From Epiperipatus broadwayi (lineage: Eukaryota; Onychophora; Udeonychophora; Euonychophora; Peripatidae), in NCBI GenBank assembly GCA_028023455.1, contig JAQFVV010012507.1, forward strand, positions 3,518,901 to 3,582,900: a stretch of DNA of 64,000 bases, in the 5' to 3' direction. Positions within the stretch are counted from its first letter, which is position 1. Each line of letters starts with the position of its first letter. Below are positions 22,841 to 33,927 of this stretch, piece after piece. Position numbers and translations under genes: made by a program. Under the pieces are notes generated by a model. The model had not been told where the DNA came from, ran no database searches, and worked only from the letters and a program-made list of their open reading frames with translations.

Positions 22841-23720
22841 ATGACAGACAAAAATAAAGCATGGCCCTTATTCCCAGGAGGCTGTAAAGTCACCAACCAA
22901 GGCAGTGGTTGGTGGCCGAAGGCGGAGGGTGCTAAGAATCCCCTGATTGTGGACCCAGGCTGCCATTTGATGACGACATTTTATTTAGGTACTTACAACT
23001 GCAGATCACTTTCAAGTGAAGGAAGATTGCAAGAATTAGAAGAAGAATTGTCTTATATTAAATGGGACATTATTGGACTTTGTGAAGTTAGAAGAAAAGG
23101 TGAAGAAACTATTGATTTAAAAAGTGGACATATACTCTATTATAAAGGCACAAATATTGAAAATACAAGTGGAGTAGGATTCATTATAAATAAAAAGTGG
23201 AAGAACAATATTGTGGAGATTGATGGTGTATCAGACAGAGCTTGCAAGATTAGTTATACAACTTAATAGCAGATACCAAATGCAGATAATTCAGGTTTAT
23301 GCCCCAACAAGTTCTCATAGTGATGAAGTAATAGAAGATTTTTATATGGATGTACAAAATGCTTTTGATCAGAGTAAACAACATTTTAAAATTGTTATGG
23401 GAGCCTTTAATGCTAGAATTGGTAGACAAATGAAAGATGAAATTGCTGTAGGTAATTTTGGTTATGGTAATAGAAATGAGAGAGAACATAGACTTGTGGA
23501 GTTTGCAGAAAAAGAAAAACTTTATATTATGAATTCATTTTTTGAGAAAAATGTTAAAAGGAAATGGACATGGAAGCATCCAAATGAAGGTACAGCAGAA
23601 TTGGATTATATTTTGACTAACAGGAAATACATATTTCAAGATTGTAATGTTCTTAATAAATTTAACACAGGAAGTGATCATCGATTAGTAAGATGTAAGT
23701 TACGTGTTAATGTAAAACTA
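22841..23720 (+). pseudogene. LINE endonuclease domain
   Basis: An open frame from ATG 22841 to 23266 overlaps the next frame (from 23211), so one frameshift falls near 23240-23265. Endonuclease motifs in order are TYNCRSL (about 22992), WDIIGLCEVRRKGEE (23063-23108), QIIQVYAPTS (23285-23315), GAFNARIG (23400-23424) and SDHRLVRC (23671-23695). This domain nicks target DNA to prime reverse transcription. The usual GDFNA aspartate is Ala here, so a catalytic residue is lost in addition to the frameshift. The first 40 or so residues (GWWPKAEG, DPGCH) belong to the poorly conserved amino terminus of this LINE clade. Confidence 0.9.
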
Positions 23721-25729
23721 GAGAGACAAAAATTATTGAGAAAAACAATATTTACAGTTGATATTCCTATTCTTCAGAAACATTCTAATGAATTTAAATT
23801 AGAACTTACAAATAGGTTTCAAGTGTTAAGAGATTTTGAACATGAATCAGATTTGAATGAAATTAATATGAAAGTAACTGATACACTTTTAAAAACTGCA
23901 ACAAAGATAGCTGGTAGAAAAAAGCAGCAATTGACTAATAAAATTTCTACTGAGACCAGAGAATTTATGAAGAAAAGAAGGAATATGAAGATATACAAAA
24001 ATGATGTATTAAAAAAAATTGAATATCTCGAATTTTGTAAAATGGTACGGAAAGGAGTTGAAAATGATATAAGAAAGTATAACTGTGAAATAGCAAGGAA
24101 AGCTGTAGAAGAAAATAAAAGTCTCAAGAATGTTAAACAACATTTTGGTATTGGTAGAAAATTTATATCTGCAATAAGAAAAAAATATGGAATTATTACT
24201 AAAAACAGAGATGACATCATGAAATGGGTAGAAGATATTTATAAAGAATTATATAGTAATAAAGAACAAGTACCTCCTATATCTATTACATCTTCTGAAT
24301 TGCCCAGAATTTTAAATGAAGAAGTGAGACATGCAATTAAATGTATGAAGAAAGAAAAGGCTCCAGGAAATGATGGAATTATAATTGATATATTAAAAGA
24401 AGGAGGTGAAGAAATAGAAACAATTTTAGCAAAGTTATATACCAAATGTCTAAATGATAAAGATGTGCCGAAAGATTGGAAGAAAGCAGTAATAATATTA
24501 ATATTTTAAAAAGGTGATAAAGAAGATATTAGAAATTACAGACCTATCAGCCTTTTATCAGTTTTATATAAAAATTTTACCAAGATAATTACAACTCGTC
24601 TAAAGAAAACTTTGGATTTCCACTAACCAAAAGAACAAGCTGGATTTAAAAGTGGTTTTAGTATAATAGATTATATCCAGGTATTGAGAGAAGTCATAGA
24701 AAGGACAAATGAATATGAGTTATCATTATGTTTTGGATTTGTAGATTATGAAAAGGCATTCGATTCTATACACATTTCTTCAGTGATTAAAGCATTGGAT
24801 CATCAAGGTATCGATCCAGGATATTGTCATATTTTAAAGAATATTTATAAAAATGCAACAGCAACAATTAGATTACATAATGATACTGGAAAAATCAACA
24901 TTGAGAAAGGTGTAAGGCAAGGTGTCTCCATATCTCCAAAACTTTTTACAGCAGTACTGCAAGAAGTATTTTGTGGATTAAAATGGGAAACTAAAGGAAT
25001 GAAAGTAAATGGAGAGTATTAATGTCATTTAGATTTTGCAGATGATGTAGTTGTTTTTGCAAATAATGCTTCAGAGCTGCAGGAAATGTTGCAGGAGTTA
25101 GCAGATGAAAGTAGAAAAGTAGGCTAAAGATAAATGTTAAAAAGACTAATGTAATGTTTAATCGATTTGCTCAAAATATGAAAATAAAGATTGATAATGA
25201 AGAATTAGAAGAAGTTAACAGTTACAAATATCTAGGTCAGATTATTAATACAGATGGAAACATAATGGAGGAAATTAATCATAGAATTAAACTTGGTTGG
25301 AGTGCTTTTGGTAGAAATAACTTGATACTAAAAGGAAATATGCCTGTGTTTGAAAAGAATGGTTTTTAACAAATGTGTTTTACCAGTTCTTACTTATGGA
25401 TCTGAGACTTGGACACTTAATAGAAGAGCAATACAGAGACTTCAGACCACTCAAAGGAGTATGGAGAGATGTATGTTGGGAGTAACAAGAAGAGATCGAA
25501 AATGCAATGTATGGGTAAGACAACAAACAGGTGTTACTGACCTTATTGAAAAAATTAAATGATTGAAATGGAGTTGGGCTGGACATATTGCTAGAAGAAA
25601 TGATAATAGATGGACAATTGAAATTTTAAACTGGATTCCAAGAGATTGTGGAAAAGAGAAGCTAAAGATCGGAGAAGATGGATTAAACTTGGAGAGACCT
25701 TCATCCTGCAGTGGATTGATAATGGTTGA
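23721..25729 (+). pseudogene. LINE reverse transcriptase domain
   Basis: A 432-codon frame (23211-24509) runs through the linker into the RT start (AIKCMKKEKAPGNDGI, then VPKDWKKAVIILIF) and stops at 24507. In the same frame follow IRNYRPISLL, a stop at 24622, FGFVDYEKAFDSI (about 24736-24770), GVRQGVSISPKLF (24910-24948) and a stop at 25021, then FADDVVVFAN (about 25034). A shift near 25120 leads to NVKKTNVMFNRF and YKYLGQII, and one near 25355 leads to LPVLTYGSETW. A TGA at 25560 sits where related proteins have Arg. The end reads GETFILQWIDNG then stop (25727). RT palm residues FADD are kept. The usual Asp after RQG is Val. Confidence 0.92.
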
Positions 25730-25746
25730 TGATGATGATGATGATG

Positions 25747-25755
25747 ATATATATA

Positions 25756-25790
<35 letters not shown>
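25747..25790. repeat. (TA)n microsatellite after LINE tail
   Basis: It follows the (GAT)n tail of the LINE with one interruption (TTCTA) near 25756. Confidence 0.95.
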
Positions 25791-25793
<3 letters not shown>

Positions 25794-26481
25794 AATCTCA
25801 TCCATATTTCTGAAAACATATTGAACTGATATCAATGTATTTAAAATTTAATGTCAACAAATTTGAAATTTTATCTAAGAAACATCTTTAAAATTAAAAA
25901 AATAGGCAACCAATCTAAATATATATTTTTTTAGTGTCACATTTCAATGTCAATAATTTATAATAAAAGTGTAAAATTTGAACAATGTGTAGTGAATATA
26001 AATATATTAAATCTTACCCTGATAAGCTGGTTAACTAGCAAACAATCAATCAAACAGGAATTCTATTTTAAATAAAAATATTTAAAACATATATTCTTTA
26101 AACTTTTAATATTAATAAGCTTTGTCTACTGACGATGTTGAAAATTTGATGTGGAAATAATACTTGTACCAATTATGATATTATTAATTTTGAAATTACA
26201 ACATGTTAAAAATAATGTGCTGTCTTTATCTTTTTTCTCAAATTATTATGATTTTATAATTAATAATGGTCTTTTTTCTATCAGCTGAAAATATTATTTC
26301 TACATCAAAATTTCAATATGGCCAGCAAACTTATCTTATTAAAATCAAAAGCATAAAAAAATAAATAGTTGCATTTTAATCTTTAATTTGCTGTTATCAA
26401 AGTGAAGAGTTTTTTAGTTACTTTACAGATAGAAAAAGTTTTATGTGTTCCAGTATATTTTGTATACTTTAATTATGTGTA
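25791..26481. other. AT-rich non-coding DNA
   Basis: No supportable gene or repeat. It ends in a TA tract (26482-26501) that abuts the next LTR. Confidence 0.5.
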
Positions 26482-26502
26482 AATATATATATATATATAT
26501 AC

Positions 26503-29025
26503 TGTAATGGTCAGAAAACATGTGACTCGTAAACATAGTGCAGAATTCGACCACCATACAGAACAGCAGCACCATCGAGTAGCGAAGCCACCTGTGGTAC
26601 TGAGTTCGAACATAGTTTATCGGTTCCACAATACAATCCATGAAACAACGCATCTGATGCGACATTAGTAAATATTTCCTTAGGCACGGTGGTCAGGGAT
26701 ATGCAAGAGACTCATGATTTTATTCTCGAGTTAGCCAATAATCAAACTAATATTAATTAAACATTCATATTTACATAATCGAGGAAATATTATATAGAAT
26801 GGATATCGAATAAATGAAACGTAACTGCAGACGTATAGTTTAAAATTATTTATTAACACATTTTAATAAAATGATCATTTACTAATAATATTTGTGGATT
26901 TAAAGCTTCAGTAGTGGGATTTGCGACATGATTATATTTTAAAGAGTACATTTATTTATTTAGACATTGTTTTATATTGAGGATTTCAGTAGCGGTATTT
27001 CCGATACTGTAATGTTTACAAAAGGAATACATTTATTTGAAGGCTTAATCTAGCTACCTAAAATTCTCGAGTAAGTATTTCTAATGCATGCCTTGGGGAA
27101 TTTACACCTTTGCAATGCAAGAGTCTAAAGTATGGGTTATAAGAGTAATGGCAGACATATTTATTTAATTAAAATACTTATTTATAACTAAGGGCCAACA
27201 TTTATTTGAGAGGGAATTTTGAAGATAATGCAGAGGCAGAGTGATAGATAGAATAATAAAATTAAGCAAAGGAACATGTGGTATGCTTTAGAAAGCCGAT
27301 ATGGAATGGCAGTATATCGAAACTGCAATGCCGCGAATGGGTTTATAAGGATATCAGACTGGTCTCTGCCTCAGTCCGACGAAGTAAGGTGTCACATAAG
27401 CATAACCAGGGACAAGCGGTACATGGCGCGATTTGCCGGCTGGCTGCATGGCATTGTCAAATCCTACGGGAGCACCCATTATGCCAGCTTGTGTAGGATG
27501 ACTGAGGTTGATTTCAACCCTGAAGAATCCGGAAATTTCACGGCGGAATGGGTCATCGCATCTCTAAAATGTATCACATGTATACTGTATAAACGGTGAT
27601 GACGAGATTTAAATAGATTTCTGACTTGGTCCTACATTACCAACATTTACTCAAGAACTCTGGTGACTCTCAAAGAAATGGGATTTTCTAGAATTATTCA
27701 TTAAATTTAATAAATATAAAATATACATAAACTGGGAGTTATTACAACTAATATGCCAGCCATTTGCGAAGTAGTAGACCCTGCATTACAATAATGATGC
27801 ACTGAATGTGTGTCGATTTACATGAAAGTGAAGTTATTAAGGAAAGTAAATATTAATGAAAATTTGACACGCATTCATTGTTTTAAGAGATCATAGATTT
27901 AAACTTTGAAAATTGAAATAATTATGAGCATGCAATAATTAAATAATAACTATAGATAGAAATGTAGATTATAGAAATATGCACCCAAGAAAGACAGAAT
28001 GAGGTAAGCTAGATTATTAGAGAAATTAACATATTAAATTAATTATTCAGTTTTAGTTATACATATGGTAATTTTACATTTTATAATTTAGATAAGTAGT
28101 ATGAAGAAGAGCTATAGCATATTATTAGAGTACTCTAGAGTTTGAATACAGACATGTACCTGTTTTATAAGAAGTTTTCTGATTCCATTAATTTAGCAGC
28201 AAAAAGTTCACGAGTGGCAAGTCTTTCTTGTATTTAGATATTCATTTAATTTCATGGCAGCAGCGAGCAATGAAAGTTCAGCATCCGATAGGCCATCTAC
28301 CGATGGAGAATAATCTAGGTGCTTTACTCGGTCATACCTTGGCAGGAACAAATTATTTTTATTATTTTTGGAGACTCTCAGTGATCGAGAGCAAAGCTAA
28401 AGTTTAAGTGAATGTCTCCAGCAAGTCTAAGATGGCCTCTTTTCTTATCTTGATTTTTCACATTTTTGTTAAGATATTTTTAGGTTCTATTTAACCTGCC
28501 CTGAGGATAATCAATGCATTTAGTTGGTTTTTTTAATTAAAGAAAGCTGCCGTTCTATTGTTTACATTTTACATTTACTAATTAATTTTGGGGAATTTTT
28601 CTTTAATTAATCTATTATCTATCACTGACCGATGCTTTTAAATTTCAAAAACAAAAAGGGAACATAAGATTATTTTAACTTTTAATTAAATATTACATCA
28701 GATATTTTTAGAATTATTTTTAAACGAAATTTAAACAAAGCAATAAATACGAACTTTATAATCCAAAATAAATGATTAAAATTATACAAAATTATATAAC
28801 TAAAAGAAATCTAAATTATATTATTTTATCCCTATTTATTGCGTTTAATTTGAGATCGAAATGTGTGCATGTTTATGCTGAATTCTACATATATTTATAC
28901 ATTTCTAAGATTGCTACACACACAATTCGATACCAAAAAGTTTAAATTTGGGCGGGATAGACCGGTCAGTGAAAGACGACAGAAAAGGTGAAACTTAAGA
29001 TTCGAATACGAATCTTACTGTTTCA
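26503..29025 (-). repeat. Solo LTR, divergent member of the long-LTR group
   Basis: It begins TGTAATGGTCAG on the plus strand and ends CTTACTGTTTCA (minus start TGAAACAGTAAG). These ends match the other long LTRs (TGTACTGGTC / CTGCTTCA and TGTACCAGT / CTGTTTCA). Length (2523 bp) is close to theirs. The less AT-rich centre (27270-27600) lies at the same relative position as in the 61463-63959 copy. A GATGGC(C/T)TCT block near 28430 corresponds to GATGGCTTCTCC in the 18687-21419 copy. Both sides are TA-rich tracts, so it looks like a solo LTR inserted in (TA)n. Overlapping open frames at 27276-27599 and 27278-27496 have no recognisable domain and are probably chance frames in the GC-richer core. 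Confidence 0.55.
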
Positions 29026-29080
29026 ATATATATATATGTGTGTGTGTGAGAGAGAGAGAGAGTGTGTGTGTGTGTGTGCT
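29026..29080. repeat. Mixed TA/TG/GA microsatellite
   Basis: TA units, then TG units, then GA units, then TG units follow the solo LTR directly. Confidence 0.95.
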
Positions 29081-31740
29081 GTGATAAGTAATTTGCATAT
29101 ATAATTGTCCTTTATTAATCATAAGATGTTAAAATTTAATAAAAAGTTAAAATTGCTCACAAATGTTAGTGATGAAAGAAAAAGAATCATCATAATCTGA
29201 TGGAAAATTTTATTCTAACAATAGATGAAAGTGTCTTTTAGTAGACAAAATTTTTTAACAATATTATTATAATTCGTTCTGGAAAAATTGTATCCATATG
29301 ATCACTAGGGGTCAATTTAATTGTATCTAATATAGTAACATATTATAACCATATAGTAAATTTACAATGATTTTTACATTGAATTGTGTCTAAGTTTGTT
29401 TATAGTATAAGAAAACTTTTATATGAATTAAAAATCTATTAGAGAAACTTGAACCACCTTGATATTAAAAATAAAATATTCACACAATGAATTTTAGAGG
29501 CATCTATATAAAGTGCTTTTTATAGACTTTCAGCCATGAAACCTGGCACAAAAACAACATTATAGGTTTTCCCAGTATATATTTCATATCTTTCTTATGA
29601 TTCTTGGTACTGGATGACATCCTGATGATCTTTGGTTTTATATTCATGCAATGCAACATCTTTATATCATTGCAAATCTTCTGGGGTTTTAAGGCAATAA
29701 TTTCCATTTGTAATTTACTGATCCCTACAAGTAAGCATAGCCAGTACTATTTTGTGGTGCTTCTCCATTTTGTTTAAGAAAAAATAGTTTTTTTAAATTC
29801 TCAAGAAGCTCTATACATGTTTTTCTTACATTGCCTCATGTACAGTGCAAGGTGCAATTCCTATAGTTAAAATGTATTAAAAGCAGTAAATGATACCTGG
29901 TAGGGATACCTGGTGGTGAATCAATATTTTACCAAATACTTTAAGTGCCCTTATTACAACTGATCATATATTTTATCAAAGTAAAGCTATAATGTTTATG
30001 TTCAATGTAAAGCTATAATGTTTATGTAACTTGAGAACTATTAAAAAAGTGAGTGAAAATTGAATAATTTGATTCATTCATTGCGTTTCGATGGTATTTA
30101 TTAATTTTTTCTATTGCATTTAACATTTAATTTTAAATGAATGCAAATTCTATGAATATTGCTTGGTACATTGATTTTAGATAAAGAAACAAATACTGGA
30201 GTAGAAAGTAATTATTTTTTTACTTATGAAAAGACGATATTTATTATTGTCAACAAGATTGTATATTCTAATTATAAGGAAAAATTGATATTGGTTTGTG
30301 CTTAATTATTTTTAAATGCAAATATAGTTTTAATGAAAGAAATTTCTATTTCAATTAAAAAGAAAGTATTTTTATAATAACTTTCATTTTCTTATTGTAA
30401 GATTTATTAAAGAATCTTTTTAAAAAGTGTTTTATTATTATTATTATTAATATTATTAACTTTTTTTAATTTATTTTCGACAATTAATTTTATGTAAGTA
30501 ACATCACTGCTGTTTCCTTTACAATAATTCTCATTAATAACAATTGAATTATTTTATTATTATTTTTAAAATAAGTTAAAAACTAATTTTCTCAGTTTAT
30601 GTGAAAACATTACTTTAATAATTACCAATATTACTACTATTATATATATGGTTATTAACTAAAAGTTGTCGATCAATTTTCATATCTTAATATCTTTTTA
30701 AATAAAATGATTCCACAGATTCCAATATATTATTGCAATATGTAGTTGTTAAAAAAATATTTCAACAAAATGATAAAACTATTTTAATTAAAATAAGAGT
30801 ATATAAAACTGTTGTCCGTTTTATAAGAATAAATTCTAAGCACAATAAATTCAATTTTATTTTTAAAACTTTTACTGACAAGTGAGTGTGCTTAGATTTG
30901 ATCTTTAAATTTAAACAGCATGCATGTTTGATGATTAATTTCCTTCTATGTTATTACATACAAATGCTGGGCAAAATTATTGATTTATAAATGTTTATTT
31001 TATTGTACAAAAATGAGTCATATATTCTTTATCAGTTTAATATAAAATAGCAGAACAAATTTATTAAAAGGGGTTCCGTAATATTTTGAAATTATGAAAG
31101 CAATATCATAAATATGTTGGATATATAATGTTATTGGTAGTTTAATTGTAAGGTACAGTGGCATTGTATTATGACATGGAAAGTAAATGAAAAGAAACAA
31201 TCTTAATTTATGATGGCTTACGTAGAAAAAGCAGATTTTATTCATATTATAAAAACAACTTTAAAGGCAATCTAAAAAGTTGTAACATTATTTTCTTTCG
31301 TTAGTAAATAAAAATAGGCGTAGAATAAATTGAAGAGCTATATTCAGACAAGGTCTTGAAAACTTTCATTAGAACCACTTGCTACAAAAGTAATTTAAAG
31401 TAAAATATTGTAAAATATCAAATGAAAGTTTTAAAATCATATATATGACTACATTTATATAAAAATGTTTGTAATAGTTTCAGTTTGCTATTTCCTTTCC
31501 TTTAGTTAGCATTGATATGCATGACTATAAATGGTAATTTATATGTGTATTACCAATTGCCACTTTTTAACCATTATCAGTCTTCTGCAGAATAAGTCTT
31601 TCCATGTTTATCCATTTTCTCCAATTATTATCTTTTATCTCCATACACATCAGACAGCTTCCTCATTTCATCTGTACAGCTCACATGTGGTCTTTTTCTA
31701 TGACTTTTACAATCTCTTGAAATCCAATTTAAAACTTTGA
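29081..31740. other. AT-rich non-coding DNA with small tandem duplication
   Basis: No gene is supported. A 67-codon frame at 29504-29707 (minus) has no domain that I recognise. A 25-26 base unit, GTAAAGCTATAATGTTTATG plus a few bases, is duplicated in tandem at about 29981-30031. Short AT repeats and (TTA)n near 30433-30462 are present. Frames at 31018-31245 and 31531-31740 are low-complexity chance frames. Confidence 0.5.
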
Positions 31741-31753
31741 CATATATATATAT

Positions 31754-31862
31754 CACCAGACTGTCGGTTTACTTAAACTCTTGGCCCGGGGCAGGTTCTA
31801 GGCTAAGTGACTTTCTAATTAAGTTCATTTAAATGAATAATTCCACACATTCAAGATTTCCA
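31754..31862. repeat. TA-flanked SINE-like fragment
   Basis: About 109 bases, GC-richer than the surroundings (it includes TTGGCCCGGGGCAGG), lie between two TA tracts. The stretch CTAAGTGACTT also occurs on the minus strand of 60165-60317, next to a B-box-like motif there. That suggests a shared SINE body, but the evidence is short. Confidence 0.35.
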
Positions 31863-31874
31863 TATATATATATC

Positions 31875-31961
31875 ATTAAAACCAATCAACACTTAGACAA
31901 TCCCAAAAGCAATAACAATCAACAATTTCAATCTGTTTCCAAGGCAACCTCCTTTCAACAA
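31875..31961. other. Small unique segment between TA tracts
   Basis: Some 87 bases between TA runs, rich in CAA and CAAT, with no homology that I see in the window. It fits the pattern of short inserts bounded by TA. Confidence 0.35.
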
Positions 31962-31974
31962 TATATATATATAT

Positions 31975-32589
31975 ATTGTGAATGAGTCCTTTTGACTGTA
32001 AATCAAGAATTGGTATGGAAGGCAAATTAGATACAAATGGCTATAAAAATATTTTATTCATTATAGATGTAAATAATACCACATTAAATTTTATTCAACT
32101 TTAATATTATTCAGGTGTAATCATTAAATCTTCATTTTGATAACTTTGTGAATGATATTTTCATTAATGTGTAATATTAATAAATTCATGGCATGAAATA
32201 TTATATAAATATATTAAGAATAAAGACTTTTCCAAATGTCATTATCAGTATCTAGATTTACATTTCATATATGTTCTTAGATTGCAAAAAAAAAGAATTC
32301 ATTTTGTCTGTTTAACAGAGAGACAAGAGCCGTTTTGGCATTTTAACGTTATTTGTAATCTGTGATTGGAGATTCACTCTTAATATATTTATATAATATT
32401 TTAGATTATAAATATTTTAAGATTTTATATATATATATATATTGTAGAGGATTTTATAGAGGGTATTAGAGAAAATGACAATCATCATCATCTCAATTAC
32501 TATTGTCAAAGAGAAGTCATCAACAAATATAAAAATAGCATGAGACAATCAGTATTTAATAAAATAAATAATTATAATAATAATAATAT
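31975..32589. other. AT-rich non-coding DNA
   Basis: No gene. A TA run lies near 32427-32443 and (TAA)n near 32567-32589, just before the foldback element. Confidence 0.5.
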
Positions 32590-33927
32590 ATAGGTATGTA
32601 AGCACAGACTTTTACATGACCCACCACTCACCACACTATCTCTTAACACTGATACACTCGAACACACATATGTTGAAAAGATAAATAATCACCAATATAT
32701 GTATCCCATGCTAAATCAGCAATTATCAGTTGGTCCAGATTACCATTTCCACACATATATGTTATAAGTGCTCAGATATATATAAGATATCCAAACCTCA
32801 TACCCTAATGGACAAGCCTCAATCTACTCCACACTTCAACTGTCCATCCAATTGAAAATCTGATGATGGAATGCTCAAAGGCCACCCTGAATCCGAGATA
32901 CTTGTTACACCCATGTTGACCTAAGGTCAATCTGACCCCTCATGTACAGGACATAATCCATTTAATACACATAGAAAAGATGGGCAGACACCTCTACTAA
33001 TGTAATAGCTGAAACACACAGGCTTATATATACATGTGTCTATATATGTAATATAAAGGGGATATGAGCACAGACTTTGACATGACCCACCACTCTCCAC
33101 ACTATCTCATAACACTGATACACTCAAACACACATATGTTGAAAAGATAAATAATCACCAATATACATATCCCATGCTAAACCAGCTATCATCAGTTGGT
33201 CCAGATTACTATATCCATTCATATATAATGCTCAGATATATATTAAGATAGCCAAACCTCATACCCTAATGGACAGGCCTCAATCCACTCCACACTCCAA
33301 CCATCCATCCAATTAAAAATCTGATGATGGAATGCTCAAAAGCCACCCTGAAGCTGAGATTCTTGTCACACCCATGTTGACCTAAGGTCAATCTGACCCC
33401 TTGTGTACAGGACATAATCCATTTAATACACATAGAAGGGATGGGCAGACATCCAGATATTACAATAGTAGAGATGTCTGTCCATCCCTTCTATGTGTAT
33501 TAAATGGATTATGTCCTGTACACAAGGGGTCAGATTGACCTTAGGTCAACATGGCTGTGACAAGAATCTCGGCTTCAGGGTGGCCTTTGAGCATTCCAGC
33601 ATCAGATTTTCAATTGGATGGATGGTTGGAGTATGGAGAGGATTGAGGCCTGCCCATTAGGGTATGAGGTTTGGCTATCTTAATATATATATCTGAGTGC
33701 TTATAACATATATGTGTGGAGATGGTAATCTGGATCAACTGATGATTGCTGGTTTAGCATGGGATACGTATATTGGTGATTATTTATCTTTTCAACATAT
33801 GTGTGTTCGGGTGTATCAGTACTATGAGATAGTGTGGAGAATGGTGTATGTGAAAGTCTGTGCTCATATATCCTATATATTACATATATAGACACAGGTA
33901 TATATAACCCTGTGTGTTTTAGCTATT
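32590..33927. mobile_element. Foldback element: direct copy plus 924-bp palindrome
   Basis: A unit of about 410-450 bp occurs three times: direct at 32590-33003, direct at 33004-33453, and inverted at 33473-33927. The last two form an imperfect palindrome with a 19-base loop (33454-33472). Shared landmarks are CATGACCCACCACTC, CCTCATACCCTAATGGACA, CCATGTTGACCTAAGGTCA and CACATAGAA(G/A)(G/A)GATGGGCAGAC. The outer ends of the palindrome read AATAGCTGAAACACACAGG and its complement. (TAA)n tracts border both outer edges of the whole block. There is no transposase. The best fit is a foldback or long-inverted-repeat MITE with an extra half copy. Open frames at 33697-33895 on both strands follow from the palindrome and are not genes. 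Confidence 0.85.

Larger units (their letters stand above)
22513..25746 (+). mobile_element. RTE-type LINE (craniofacial development protein 2-like)
   Basis: This is an almost full-length non-LTR retrotransposon. The leader (22513-22840) contains GGGCTGCTCACCAACACGCA, shared with the older copy at 8280-11395. The body codes for endonuclease then reverse transcriptase. The 3' end is a (GAT)n tail (25728-25748), typical of RTE elements, which abuts a TA tract. The frame is broken by at least three frameshifts and four stops, so it is inactive, but it is far younger than the minus-strand copy. The RT tail lacks part of the region that precedes the final 'WKREAKDRRRW' block, which suggests a small deletion near 25650. 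Confidence 0.93.

Noticed and set aside
23819-24220. 133-codon minus-strand frame as a gene
   Set aside because: It is the antisense shadow of the LINE reverse transcriptase frame, as are 23250-23489, 24239-24445 and 25380-25586.
26503-27790. A 1.29-kb solo LTR ending at GCATTACA
   Set aside because: TGTAATG...CATTACA looks like LTR ends, but the sequence continues with features of the longer family (GATGGCCTCT block near 28430, terminus TGTTTCA at 29025). The total length matches the 2.5-kb relatives.
33697-33895. Overlapping 64-codon frames on both strands
   Set aside because: Both arise from the palindromic foldback element and show no protein-like composition.
32590-33927. CRISPR-like or satellite array
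   Set aside because: Only three long units in mixed orientation, with no short regular repeats and spacers. The genome is eukaryotic.
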